From an uncultured Pseudomonadales bacterium (GTDB lineage: Bacteria; Pseudomonadota; Gammaproteobacteria; Pseudomonadales; Azotimanducaceae): DNA of 64,000 nt. The DNA is taken from positions 2,030,132 through 2,094,131 of the forward strand of contig OY282519.1 of the NCBI GenBank assembly GCA_958296405.1, written 5' to 3'. Shown one piece after another: positions 1 through 8,154 of this stretch. Below the pieces are notes generated by a model, which did not search any database, was not told the DNA's origin, and saw only the letters and a list, made by a program, of their open reading frames with translations. Within the stretch, counting starts at the first letter, position 1. Each line of letters starts with the position of its first letter. The position numbers and the translations under genes were made by a program.

Positions 1-1036
1 TGCCGATGCGCTGATAGCCGCTCGGCCGGATCTGCTCAAAGCGGCGGCGCACGGTCCTGGCATACGGGCGCACGGCATCGAGCAGCTTTTGGCTGTCCTC
101 GACGTCGGTTGTCGTCAACACCTCCTCGAACAGCCGGCAAAAGCCGCGCTTGTAGGCGCGCTGGTGATAGTCCCACTCGTCGTAGTGGAAACTGCGGGCG
201 CCTTCGTGGGCATCGCCAAGGCGGTGGCGCAGCGCGGAGCGTTCCATGTCGAGGCGCCGCTGCAGCTGGTCGCGTTGGGCGATGAGGTCTTTGCCGACAT
301 CGCGCAGGTCGCCGTCGCCTTCGCCTTCGCCAACTTGGGTGTCCTCGTCCGCCTCCAACATCCCCAGCATGGCGAGCTGGGCTTGGGCGGCATCGAGTTC
401 CTCGCGCCAGTCCTCAAGCCGTGCCTCGCGCTGCAGCCACTCCAATTGTCCGGGGAACTCAGGGCCCGTCCCGGTGGGCGCCGGCGCCAACGCCTGGTAG
501 CAAGCGAGCGCCTCGCGCGCGGTGTCATAGACGGTGGCGGTGGGGGATTGCAGGCGCTGCATCGCTGGGCGCAGCGCGGCCGGCGGCGGCTCGACCAAGG
601 GACGCAAGGCGGCGTGGTACTTCGCCGCGCCCGGGTACGCCGCCAGCGTTCGGGCTTCCACCCGCGCGCGCTCAAGGGCGTGGAACAGCAGGCGCGCCAC
701 CGCTGGCGCCTCGAAGTGGCCGAAAAACAACGTCAGGTCAGACTCGCGGCTCTGCGTCGGCAACGGGCGCTCTGCCAACTCTGGTATGCGCTCCCGCGCT
801 TGGTGGACACTGAAGTCGAAGGTGCCAAACGCCTCGAAGCCAAGCTGCACCAAGGTGCGCAGGCGATAGGTCGCGGCGTTCCAAGCGTCGTCGGCAAACA
901 GTTCGATGCTGGCCGGGAGATACAGGTGGCTTAGGTCCGCAGCGTCTTCCTCTCCGGCGCGCAGGTGCCGGTAGCGGCCGCCGATGCCCTGCGCGAAGAG
1001 CGCGAGCGTCGGCTCGACGTCGATGAGGTCTGCCAA
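1..1036 (-). CDS. NorD/CbbO-like partner of a MoxR ATPase (partial, C-terminus beyond window)
   Basis: On the minus strand, 12 bases after the stop of the MoxR-type ATPase gene and in the same frame, an uninterrupted frame runs to the window edge. The proposed start is TTG at 1036, preceded by AAGGCGG at suitable spacing. No in-frame ATG lies near, so the gene is easy to miss. The ~345 residues seen are helical and charged, with an acidic stretch near residues 235-250 and a WDYHQRAY-type segment near 290. This matches the N-terminal half of NorD/CbbO proteins, whose VWA (metal-binding) domain is C-terminal and would lie outside the window. Known NorD/CbbO proteins work with NorQ/CbbQ ATPases to activate a target enzyme. 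Here the upstream genes encode VOC-fold proteins, not Rubisco or nitric oxide reductase, so the client is unknown. Confidence 0.75.
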   Translation of the reverse strand, partial: MADLIDVEPTLALFAQGIGGRYRHLRAGEEDAADLSHLYLPASIELFADDAWNAATYRLRTLVQLGFEAFGTFDFSVHQARERIPELAERPLPTQSRESDLTLFFGHFEAPAVARLLFHALERARVEARTLAAYPGAAKYHAALRPLVEPPPAALRPAMQRLQSPTATVYDTAREALACYQALAPAPTGTGPEFPGQLEWLQREARLEDWREELDAAQAQLAMLGMLEADEDTQVGEGEGDGDLRDVGKDLIAQRDQLQRRLDMERSALRHRLGDAHEGARSFHYDEWDYHQRAYKRGFCRLFEEVLTTTDVEDSQKLLDAVRPYARTVRRRFEQIRPSGYQRIG

Positions 1037-1048
1037 GCGTGGGCCGCC

Positions 1049-1855
1049 TTAGGGCCAGACGACGTCCGCGATGTCGGCCACCGCCTGCTGCACGGTGGCG
1101 TCGTCGGACACGGCTTGGACGATGGCGAGGTCGCAGGCGCGGCGTGGCGCGATGCCGCGCTTCATCAGTTCACCCGCGTAGATGAGCAGGCGCGTGCTCA
1201 CCCCTTCCTCAAAGCCGTGCTCGCGCAGGTTGCGTATCTTGACGCCCAACAGCGCCAAGCGTTGCGCGACCTCCGCGCCGACGCCGGATTCGTGGGCGAC
1301 GATCTCGGCTTCCCGCTCCGCGTCTGGGTAATCGAAGGACAGGCTCACGAAGCGTTGTCGAGTGCTGGTCTTCAAGTCCTTCAGCACGCTCTGATAGCCG
1401 GGGTTGTAGGAGATGACGAGCAGGAAGTCTGGGTGGGCGTCGAGCAGTTCGCCGGTTTTGTCGATGGGCAGGATGCGCCGGTGGTCGGTGAGGGAATGCA
1501 CCAGCACGGTGGTGTCGTTGCGCGCCTCGACGATTTCGTCCAGATAGCAGATGGCGCCGGCCCGCACCGCCTGCGTGAGCGGCCCGTCCTGCCACACGGT
1601 GGCATCGCCGCGCAGCAAGTAGCGCCCCACCAAGTCTGTGGCGGTGAGGTCTTCGTGGCAGGAAACGGTGATGAGCGGATGCTTGAGGCGTGTCGGCGCC
1701 TCCACGGCCTCGAAGAGCCGCCACGCCATGTGCTCGATGAAGCGCGTCTTGCCGCACCCCGTCGGCCCCTTCAGCAACACCGGCAGGCGGCTCTGGTAGG
1801 CGGCCTCGAACACCGCCACCTCGTCGGCGAGCGGCAGGTAGTAGGGTGCGCTCAC
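1049..1855 (-). CDS. MoxR-family AAA+ ATPase, NorQ/CbbQ type
   Basis: This 268-aa protein has a Walker A motif GPTGCGKT near residue 33, a Walker B-like CYLDEIVEA near 107 and a sensor-like SYNPGYQS segment near 150. The length and motif layout are those of NorQ/NirQ/CbbQ ATPases. These form hexameric rings that remodel or insert metal into a client enzyme together with a VWA partner. Its ATG overlaps the stop of the upstream VOC gene (ATGA), and the VWA-type partner follows 12 bases downstream, so all are probably translated from one mRNA. No norCB, cbbLS or methanol dehydrogenase genes are visible nearby, so the symbols norQ and cbbQ are not assigned. Confidence 0.88.
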   Translation of the reverse strand: MSAPYYLPLADEVAVFEAAYQSRLPVLLKGPTGCGKTRFIEHMAWRLFEAVEAPTRLKHPLITVSCHEDLTATDLVGRYLLRGDATVWQDGPLTQAVRAGAICYLDEIVEARNDTTVLVHSLTDHRRILPIDKTGELLDAHPDFLLVISYNPGYQSVLKDLKTSTRQRFVSLSFDYPDAEREAEIVAHESGVGAEVAQRLALLGVKIRNLREHGFEEGVSTRLLIYAGELMKRGIAPRRACDLAIVQAVSDDATVQQAVADIADVVWP

Positions 1856-2718
1856 TGCGGATAGAACGCGTCGCGCCCCTCCCGGTACTTGAAGAATGTC
1901 TGCGCCGGATTGCGGTTCACCAGATGGCGCTTGAACATCGGATGGCGCAGGCTCCGCACCTCGTGCTCCAACTCCGCCAAGGGTGCGCCGGTGTCGACAT
2001 CCACCACCTGCTGAAAGCGGTACTGATGTTGATCTGATTCCTCGGTGACGATGCCGCGGCCGGCCAGAAACTGGTGCGCGGCGCCGAAATCCGCCACGTA
2101 GATGGCGATGTGATGCCCGTCATAGGCGGGGATGTCGTCGTCCGTTTCGCGGTAGAGCAGGCGTTGATCGAACCCCATCGAGACCTCGGCCCGCGCTGCG
2201 CCGCCATCCTCGGTCACGGTTGCCGGCGTGGCGAACACCTGTTCGTAGAAGCGCGCGATGCCAGCTGCCGCGCCGGGGCGCACCGGCATCTCGGCGTACG
2301 GAATGCCGAGCTCGCGGCCAGGAAAGCGCTCTGGCCCGAAGGCGCGGATGGCGTTGCCCCAAGGACAGGTGACGCGGATGTGGTCGTCATGCTCCTGCCA
2401 TGCGAAGTCTGTGCCGGCAAGGGGCTTTGTCACGAACGTGAGGCGCCGCCGCAGATCTTCGAGGCTCGGCACCACCACTGCGATGTGCCCGCGCCAGCGC
2501 TGCGCCGTGCTCTTCGGCAGGTGGAACTGCTGCTCGCCGACATTCACCCACATGTTGAACGTGCCGAAATCCATGTATGGGTCTCGCGTGAAGCCGAGGC
2601 CCGTCACATAGAAGAGCGCCGCGATTTGCTGGTCTGGCACGGTGAGGTTGATGTGCTCCATGTTGAGCACATTGCCGACGTTCTCTGAGAAGCGATCGAA
2701 TCGCGCTGCCTCGCTCAT
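1852..2718 (-). CDS. VOC-fold (glyoxalase/extradiol dioxygenase-like) protein, two-module
   Basis: This 288-aa protein is made of two vicinal-oxygen-chelate modules. The first (about 20-125) has [17 protein letters not shown] and HIAVVV strands. The second (about 135-260) has [11 protein letters not shown] and ends with a C-terminal extension [13 protein letters not shown]. Such proteins bind a divalent metal through His/His/Glu and include dioxygenases, isomerases and resistance proteins. The metal ligands cannot be assigned with certainty here. The chosen ATG overlaps the previous gene's stop (ATGA), and its own stop overlaps the start of the MoxR gene in the same way. This makes translational coupling likely and suggests that the VOC protein is the client of the MoxR/NorD-like pair. 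Confidence 0.8.
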   Translation of the reverse strand: MSEAARFDRFSENVGNVLNMEHINLTVPDQQIAALFYVTGLGFTRDPYMDFGTFNMWVNVGEQQFHLPKSTAQRWRGHIAVVVPSLEDLRRRLTFVTKPLAGTDFAWQEHDDHIRVTCPWGNAIRAFGPERFPGRELGIPYAEMPVRPGAAAGIARFYEQVFATPATVTEDGGAARAEVSMGFDQRLLYRETDDDIPAYDGHHIAIYVADFGAAHQFLAGRGIVTEESDQHQYRFQQVVDVDTGAPLAELEHEVRSLRHPMFKRHLVNRNPAQTFFKYREGRDAFYPQ

Positions 2719-3263
2719 GCCTCGGTCGCCTCCTGTTGCCGCAACGCCTGCGCGTGGGAGGCGTAGAACTCCTCGATGGGGGCGAAGCCGGGCGCGTCTC
2801 GATGCTCGGCTTCGTTTTGGGCGCGGATGTCTTCGTTCGAGGAGTTCGGGTTCCAAGTGCCGCCGACGGGTTGGCTGACGTGAAACGGGGTATCGCAGAA
2901 CACCTCGATGTTGTTGCCTTCCGGGTCGTTGAAGTAGATGGACCACGCGTTGCCGTGCGCCACCGGCGACAGGCGCTGCACCCGTGCGTCGTTGGCAAGC
3001 GTCGCGTGCAACGCCTTCACGTCGTCCAAGTTGGCCACCCGGAAGGCGAAGTGCGACACGTTGTTCGAGTGCGCCATGTCCTTGCGCGTGGGCGCGAAGG
3101 CGATCTGATGATGATCTGTCTCCACTTGGCTCATGAAGACCAACTCGTTGCCATCCACCTCGCCGCGGTCCGTGACGCGAAAGCCGAGCACCCGGGTGTA
3201 GAAATCCAGCATGGCCTCCAAGTTCTGCACATAGACGAAGACATGGGACCACTTGAGTTGCAT
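2715..3263 (-). CDS. VOC-family (glyoxalase-like) protein
   Basis: This 182-aa protein consists of one VOC domain. It starts MQLKWSHVFVYVQNLEA, continues with SHFAFRVANL and SIYFNDPEGNNIEVF, and has a C-terminal tail of about 50 residues. The final strand FNDPEGNNIEVF is the common glutamate metal-ligand strand of glyoxalase/bleomycin-resistance proteins, and HVF near residue 8 supplies a likely His ligand. I chose the internal ATG over an upstream in-frame TTG because GGGAGAGG sits at proper distance before it. It is the first gene of a four-gene minus-strand operon (VOC, VOC, MoxR, NorD-like). The substrate is not predictable from sequence. Confidence 0.82.
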   Translation of the reverse strand: MQLKWSHVFVYVQNLEAMLDFYTRVLGFRVTDRGEVDGNELVFMSQVETDHHQIAFAPTRKDMAHSNNVSHFAFRVANLDDVKALHATLANDARVQRLSPVAHGNAWSIYFNDPEGNNIEVFCDTPFHVSQPVGGTWNPNSSNEDIRAQNEAEHRDAPGFAPIEEFYASHAQALRQQEATEA

Positions 3264-3339
3264 GGCGGCGGCCTCTCCCAACGCTGCGCGGGGATTATAG
3301 ACAGAGCCGAGCGACGGGCGGCCAGCGGACAGTGCGCCG

Positions 3340-3494
3340 GGCTAGGGGGTGGGGTAGGAGGGCGGCTAGGGGGTGGGTAGGAGGGCAGCGAGGGGGTGGG
3401 TAGGAAGGGGTGGGCGGGTAGCGGGCGGGTAGCGGGTGGGTAGCGGGTGGGTAGCGGGCGGGTAGCGGGCGGGTAGAAGGAAGGGGCGGGCGGG
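3340..3494. repeat. G-rich tandem repeats in a divergent intergenic region
   Basis: Two adjoining repeat arrays are seen. About 3340-3411 holds three imperfect copies of a ~23-base unit resembling GCTAGGGGGTGGGTAGGAGG. Positions 3412-3477 hold six copies of the 11-base unit GGGYGGGTAGC with only C/T variation, the last ending in TAGA. The plus strand is almost pure G runs separated by 1-4 bases, which favours G-quadruplex formation. The array lies between the divergent starts of the VOC operon (3263) and the hydrolase gene (3556), so it may affect their transcription. It is also a likely site of copy-number change. Confidence 0.9.
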
Positions 3495-3555
3495 CGAACC
3501 GTGCCTTTGCGTCCGCGGCGGCGAGCCTAGAGAATGTCTGGCAAGAAGGAGCGCC

Positions 3556-4659
3556 ATGACCAGCCCAAGCGAACCCGACAACGAACCCTTGGTGGACGCC
3601 ATCGCTGGCTTGCTGCCGCCGCTCTTGAATGCCTTGGAGGCATTCGCCCATGTGGGCAGGCACTTGCATCCGCCCAATCTGATGGCGTTGGCGCACTCCG
3701 TCGCCACGCTCGAAGCGCCGGTGCGCGATGGGCTGCAGCCGTTTCAGCAGGCGGATTGGCCGCCGCATCTGCAAGCCTTTGCCCAGCAGGTGACGCTCGC
3801 CGCCGGGCACGTCTGCTCGGCGTTTGAGGGGCTTGCCGCCGCGGCGGCGCACGCGAACGCCACCATGCAGGGGTTCCGGGCGCTCCGCCATGTGACGCGG
3901 GCCATTGAGGCGCTTTACCCGGTGGCGTTGACGCTGCCGCCGGTGAGCCGGTTCTTCGTTGAGCCGGCGCGCCGAGACGATCCGGCCTTGGCGGCGAAGC
4001 TCGCCGCGGCGGATGCTTCCCGCGAAGATGTGGGCGTGATGCACGCCACCAACGCGCGTGAGCAGCGGGGCGGGTTTTCCATGTATGTGCCGGAGTACTA
4101 CGACGGCGGCGAGCCGTGGCCGTTGGTGATGGCGCTGCACGGCGGCAGCGGCCACGGCGCAGACTTCCTGTGGACCTGGGTGCGCGAGGCGCGCAGCCGC
4201 GGCGTGATCCTCGTCAGCCCCACGTCCCGCGAGGGCACTTGGTCGTTGATGGGGCCAGATGTGGACAGCGCGAACTTGGACGCCATCGTTGGGCGCGTCG
4301 CCGAGCGCTGGAACGTCGATCGCGAGCGGATGCTGCTCACCGGCATGAGCGATGGCGGCACGTTCAGCTATGTGAGCGGGCTGCGCGGGGAATCGCCGTT
4401 CACGCACTTGGCGCCGATTTCAGCGAGCTTCCACCCGATGCTGCTCGAAGGCTTTCCGGGCGAGCGCCTGCACAGGCTGCCGATTTACCTGATGCACGGC
4501 GCGCGGGATTGGATGTTCCCCGTGGAAATCGCCCGCACCGCCAACGCGGCGCTCGCCGCGGCCGGCGCCAAGGTGTGCTACCGGGAAGTTGAAGACCTGT
4601 CCCATACCTATCCCCGCGACGAGAACCCGGCGCTCATGGATTGGTTTCTGGGCGGGTGA
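3556..4659 (+). CDS. Alpha/beta hydrolase (esterase/phospholipase-like)
   Basis: This 367-aa protein has an N-terminal helical region of ~150 residues without recognisable motifs and then an alpha/beta-hydrolase domain. In order, that domain shows LVMALHGGSG (oxyanion-hole strand), LLTGMSDGGTF with the nucleophile Ser near residue 264, HGARDWMFP with the likely Asp, and EDLSHTYPRDE with the likely His. This resembles the PHB-depolymerase/phospholipase-carboxylesterase group. There is no signal peptide, so it is probably cytoplasmic. The ATG is preceded by AAGGAG at 5-base spacing. Substrate unknown. The extra N-terminal region is unusual for the family. Confidence 0.8.
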   Translation: MTSPSEPDNEPLVDAIAGLLPPLLNALEAFAHVGRHLHPPNLMALAHSVATLEAPVRDGLQPFQQADWPPHLQAFAQQVTLAAGHVCSAFEGLAAAAAHANATMQGFRALRHVTRAIEALYPVALTLPPVSRFFVEPARRDDPALAAKLAAADASREDVGVMHATNAREQRGGFSMYVPEYYDGGEPWPLVMALHGGSGHGADFLWTWVREARSRGVILVSPTSREGTWSLMGPDVDSANLDAIVGRVAERWNVDRERMLLTGMSDGGTFSYVSGLRGESPFTHLAPISASFHPMLLEGFPGERLHRLPIYLMHGARDWMFPVEIARTANAALAAAGAKVCYREVEDLSHTYPRDENPALMDWFLGG

Positions 4660-4771
4660 AGGCGGCTGCAGCGTTCGGGCGCGACGCCAACACGCCGGGG
4701 CCGAGTGCTCGCGGGAGCGCGCCCGAACAGCCCCGATCTTTCGACATCGCTAGCCTGCTAGCCAGCCCCTG

Positions 4772-6022
4772 ATGCCAGAACCGCGCCGCGTGAGGTACTT
4801 CCACGGCTGGAACGTCGTGGCGTTCACCCTCGTCATCCAAGCCGTCACCATCGGCATATCGATCTACAGCTTCGCGCTGTTTGTGGTGCCGTGGCTCACT
4901 GAGTTCGAGGTTGAGCGCACCGAGGTGATGCTGGCGATATTCCTGCTGCAGATGAGCTTCGGCGCCATCAGCCCGCTGTGCGGGCGGTTGCTGGACCGCT
5001 TCCCGATGCGGGCGCTGGTGATGATCGGCGGCGCCGCGACGGCCGCTGGGCTCCTCGCCATGTCCTTCGCAACCGCGCTGTGGCAGATCGTGCTCATCCA
5101 TGTGACGCTGCTGCCGCTGGGCATGGTGCTTGCCGGCACCTTGGCGTCGCAAACCATGGTGACCAAGTGGTTTGTCGCCAAGCGCGGCCTCGCCATCGGC
5201 ATCTCGACGATGGGCACATCGCTTGGCGGATTCGCCTTTCCGCTGATTACGGCATTCCTGATCGGCGCGCGGGGCTGGCAGGACACGCTGCTTGTCCTCG
5301 CTGCCATCGCGCTGGCGCTCACGGTGCCGGCTGCGTTTTTCGTGTTGCGTCGCCAGCCGCCGACGATTGAGCGCACCGGCCGCCCCGCGGTGCAAAACCT
5401 TGAGGCGAAGCAATTCCTCCGTTCACGGTCGTTCTGGATACCGATCGTCTGTTTCGTGCCCGTGAACGCAGCGTTCGGGGGCGTGCAGTTCAGCTTGGGC
5501 GCTTACGTTTTCGACCTCGGCTTTGAGCAGGGCATGGCGGCTAACCTCATCGCCATCACGTCCGTCGCAATGATCGCCGGCAAGTTCACGTTCGGCAGCT
5601 TGGGCGACCATGTGGACCATCGCAGGCTGTATTGGGTGGTGACGACCAGCCTCGCCGCCGCGCTGCTCTGCTACAGCTTCGCGCCGAGCCGGGCGGGCCT
5701 CATCGCGGCGGCCGCGCTGCAGGGGTTCGCCACGGGCGGCGTGCTGCCGCTCCTGAGCGTGATGTATGCAGAGCGCTTCGGCGTCGCGTCATTCGGCCGC
5801 GTGATGGGCTGGGTGAACCTTTTCGTGATGGTGGGCAGCGCGGGCTCCCTCTACTCGGGTTGGGTTTTCGACTTGACGGGCAGCTATCAACCGGCGTTCC
5901 TGACGTTCTTGGCCGCGCTGGCGCCGGCTGCCGTTCTGATGGCATGGCTGCCCACAGGAGGCTCAGGCGTCGCTGCGAAAACCAACGGAGGTCAGCCCCG
6001 GCAGGCAGTGGAAAGACGCTGA
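4772..6022 (+). CDS. MFS transporter (monocarboxylate/oxalate-formate antiporter type)
   Basis: This 416-aa protein has about 12 hydrophobic segments and the two six-helix halves of the major facilitator superfamily, with a central cytoplasmic loop near residues 195-215. It starts MPEPRRVRYFHGWNVVAF; the FHGW/WxVV start followed by a first helix is typical of the monocarboxylate-porter-like and oxalate/formate antiporter-like MFS subgroup. PLCGRLLDRFPMR near residue 70 is the loop 2-3 motif. It likely moves a small organic acid across the inner membrane; the substrate cannot be told. It lies on the same strand as the hydrolase, 112 bases downstream, and could be cotranscribed. Confidence 0.85.
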   Translation: MPEPRRVRYFHGWNVVAFTLVIQAVTIGISIYSFALFVVPWLTEFEVERTEVMLAIFLLQMSFGAISPLCGRLLDRFPMRALVMIGGAATAAGLLAMSFATALWQIVLIHVTLLPLGMVLAGTLASQTMVTKWFVAKRGLAIGISTMGTSLGGFAFPLITAFLIGARGWQDTLLVLAAIALALTVPAAFFVLRRQPPTIERTGRPAVQNLEAKQFLRSRSFWIPIVCFVPVNAAFGGVQFSLGAYVFDLGFEQGMAANLIAITSVAMIAGKFTFGSLGDHVDHRRLYWVVTTSLAAALLCYSFAPSRAGLIAAAALQGFATGGVLPLLSVMYAERFGVASFGRVMGWVNLFVMVGSAGSLYSGWVFDLTGSYQPAFLTFLAALAPAAVLMAWLPTGGSGVAAKTNGGQPRQAVERR

Positions 6023-6195
6023 ACGAGTTCTTGCCACAGGGCGTTGGTTGATTGGAAGCCTCCCCCGCATGGAGGGCGAGCACAGCCTTTCTGCGACGCG
6101 CCACGCGCCACCTCTCTGCCCCGCGGTGCCCGCTTCCCGCGACGCTAACCGACTAGCTGCGTGGCTGGCTGCCGCTGGCCACGCCACCAGCCGAG

Positions 6196-6230
6196 GGCGA
6201 CAGCCTGGCGCGCCGCGGCAGGCTGTCGCC
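6196..6230. terminator. Perfect 12-bp hairpin between convergent genes
   Basis: GGCGACAGCCTG at 6196-6207 and CAGGCTGTCGCC at 6219-6230 form a perfect 12-base-pair stem with an 11-base loop. It lies between the ends of the MFS gene (plus) and the urate-hydroxylase-like gene (minus). No clear U tract follows on either strand, so it may be an mRNA 3' stabiliser or a bidirectional terminator that is not classic rho-independent. The rest of the 233-base gap shows nothing recognisable. Confidence 0.6.
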
Positions 6231-6255
6231 AAGGCGTTGCTCAATGACGAGTTCG

Positions 6256-7071
6256 TCAACCCCCGCTCTGTGGAGTTTCCATGAGCGCATCGGTCCCGTC
6301 GCCGTCTCCAGCGGCTTCGCCAACCTCTGCTGGAACTTCCGAGGCCGCTTCATGCGTTTCCTCGGCGTGGGGCTGGGCTGGGTGCGTGTGCGTGTGCGTG
6401 TCGAAGCCGATGACCAATGCCATCACCACGGTCAGCAGAACGCTCGAGTAGATGACGCCTTTCACCGTTGCGATCGGCCCCGTCTTGCCCCAAATCGCGT
6501 TGGCCTCAATGGCGGTGATGATGGCGACGCCGATCCACATGCTCAGGCTGCCAAGTTCTCCCGGCAGGTGGACGCCTTGGGCGTGGCTGTAGCTGATCAT
6601 CAAGTAGAGCATCGGCAGCGACAGCAGCGTGTTGGTGCGTGATGCAAGCAGGGCCGTCGCCGCCGCCGACCCTTGGTTCGGGTCCGCTGCGCCGCCATCG
6701 CGCACGGCTTCGTTGGAGGCGATCACCACCTTTTGATTCGGCCAGATGATGAGCCAGACGTTCAGGAACATCACGATGGCCATCACTGAGCCAAGGACGA
6801 TGCCGACGGAAAGGCCTCGGTGGATGAAGAGCAGCAGCACCAAGCCAGTCAGGAAGGTCATCATGGCCGACCAGCGGAACCACCACAGCGCGCGCGGCAC
6901 GAGTTTCGTGAAGGCATCCACCCGGCCCTCGTCCGACGCCGCGGCCATGTAGGCGCCTTGGACGAAGTTGAAGTAGTACAGCAAGCCGATCCACGCGATG
7001 CCGAACACCACATGGCCCCAGCGGAACAGGAAGGGGGATGTGTCGATCAGGACATGCATCAAGGAATCCAT
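6256..7071 (-). CDS. PuuD-like (urate hydroxylase membrane domain) integral membrane protein
   Basis: This 271-aa protein has about six to seven membrane segments. The signature parts HVVFGIAWIGLLYYFNFVQ near residue 20, ALWWFRWSAMMTFLTG near 65 and NVWLIIWPNQKVV near 105 match the membrane domain (DUF989) of bacterial urate hydroxylase PuuD. In the characterised fusion form a C-terminal cytochrome c follows. Here no CxxCH is present. Instead there is a His/Glu-rich tail (FDTHTHTHPAQPHAEETHE) and then a low-complexity acidic end. It may therefore rely on a separate cytochrome or have another role. An xdhC gene lies 12 kb away, but no other purine-catabolism gene is seen. The start is ATG at 7071. 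Confidence 0.75.
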   Translation of the reverse strand: MDSLMHVLIDTSPFLFRWGHVVFGIAWIGLLYYFNFVQGAYMAAASDEGRVDAFTKLVPRALWWFRWSAMMTFLTGLVLLLFIHRGLSVGIVLGSVMAIVMFLNVWLIIWPNQKVVIASNEAVRDGGAADPNQGSAAATALLASRTNTLLSLPMLYLMISYSHAQGVHLPGELGSLSMWIGVAIITAIEANAIWGKTGPIATVKGVIYSSVLLTVVMALVIGFDTHTHTHPAQPHAEETHEAASEVPAEVGEAAGDGDGTDALMETPQSGG

Positions 7072-7224
7072 CAAGGTGCCTCACTCACGCAGTGAACTCG
7101 TCTGAATCATAGCAGAGCCTTGCAGCCGTTCGCCCGCAGTTCGCTCGCCGGCTTGGAGGCGGCTTGTGTCGCGCCTAGGCGGGCGGTTCGTCAAGGACGA
7201 AACATGGCGCCCGCCCGGCTGGCG

Positions 7225-8097
7225 TCATCGCTCGCGTTCGATCATGCCTCGGGCGAGCGCCGCCAATGCGTCCGCGCGGCTGCCGAAGATGGTGAGCGCG
7301 TCGAGGGCTTGGCGCAGTTGCCGATGCGCGGCCTCGCGCGCGCCGGCCACGCCGAGTACGCTCGCATAGGTGGGCAGGCCGCGTTGCGCGTCCGATCCAG
7401 CGGGTTTGCCGAGGCCGGCTTTGCCGGTGGCGTTCAAGACGTCGTCCTGAATCTGAAAGCCGAGCCCCACCGCCGCGCCGTAAGCGTCCAAGGCGGACAC
7501 CTCGGTTTCCGACAGGTTGCCGGCGGTGGCGCCAATGGCCACCGACGCGTGGATGAGCGCACCGGTCTTGCCGCGATGCCGCGTTTCGAGCTGCGTCTCG
7601 GTGGACGGCTTTGCCGCGCTTTCGATGTCCAGGGTTTGGCCGCCGGCCATGCCGGCGGCGCCGGCAGCGTCGGCGAGCAACTGCACCCAGTGGCGCACGA
7701 CGGTTGCCTCGGCCGGCGCCGCGGCGAGGGTCGCGAAGGCCGCCGATTGCAGCGCGTCTCCCGTCAAGATGGCGATGGCCTCGCCAAAGCAGGCATGCAC
7801 TGTCGGCTTGCCGCGCCGCAGATGGTCGTCGTCCATGGCCGGCAAGTCATCATGGACGAGCGAGGACGCATGGATGAACTCCACCGCGGCGCCGGCATGA
7901 TCCAACGTCGCCGACGGGGCATCAGCGATGGCGCCGGCTGCATGCACCAGACGGGGTCGAACCCGCTTGCCGCCGCTCAACACCGCGTAGCGCATCGCTT
8001 CCGCCAGCGTCGCCGGCGCCGTTTGCGTCGGCAGCAGCCGGGTCAAGGTGGCGTCAATGCGCGAGAGGTCATCCATGCGGGTTGCGCGGCGGGGCAT
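7225..8097 (-). CDS. ispA: Polyprenyl diphosphate synthase (farnesyl/geranylgeranyl diphosphate synthase type)
   Basis: This 290-aa all-alpha trans-prenyltransferase makes FPP or GGPP from IPP and an allylic diphosphate. It has GGKRVRPRLVHAAG (IPP binding) near residue 45, the first Asp-rich motif SSLVHDDLPAMDDD near 85, RRGKPTVHACFG, a KTGALIHASV motif and the second motif FQIQDDVLNATGK near 220. These match IspA. The start could also be the ATG seven codons in (8076). It is the last gene of a minus-strand group whose upstream members are a class II terpene-cyclase-like gene and an NHLP-type precursor. It may therefore serve isoprenoid housekeeping, that pathway, or both. In many Gammaproteobacteria ispA neighbours xseB and dxs; neither is here. 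Confidence 0.88.
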   Translation of the reverse strand: MPRRATRMDDLSRIDATLTRLLPTQTAPATLAEAMRYAVLSGGKRVRPRLVHAAGAIADAPSATLDHAGAAVEFIHASSLVHDDLPAMDDDHLRRGKPTVHACFGEAIAILTGDALQSAAFATLAAAPAEATVVRHWVQLLADAAGAAGMAGGQTLDIESAAKPSTETQLETRHRGKTGALIHASVAIGATAGNLSETEVSALDAYGAAVGLGFQIQDDVLNATGKAGLGKPAGSDAQRGLPTYASVLGVAGAREAAHRQLRQALDALTIFGSRADALAALARGMIERER

Positions 8098-8154
8098 CCA
8101 AGCAGCGTAACCGAACTCGGCGGCAATGAACTCTTGAGCTTGGGGCGCTGGCCG

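Noticed and set aside
1049-1855. Assignment as norQ or cbbQ by name
   Set aside because: No nitric oxide reductase or Rubisco genes are in view, so only the family is named.
3340-3494. CRISPR array
   Set aside because: The repeats are contiguous G-rich tandem units without unique spacers, and no cas genes are nearby.
7225-8097. ComQ-type peptide prenyltransferase instead of a diphosphate synthase
   Set aside because: ComQ is a divergent relative, whereas this protein keeps all IPP- and allylic-binding motifs of genuine FPP/GGPP synthases. Direct prenylation of the peptide by it is unlikely.
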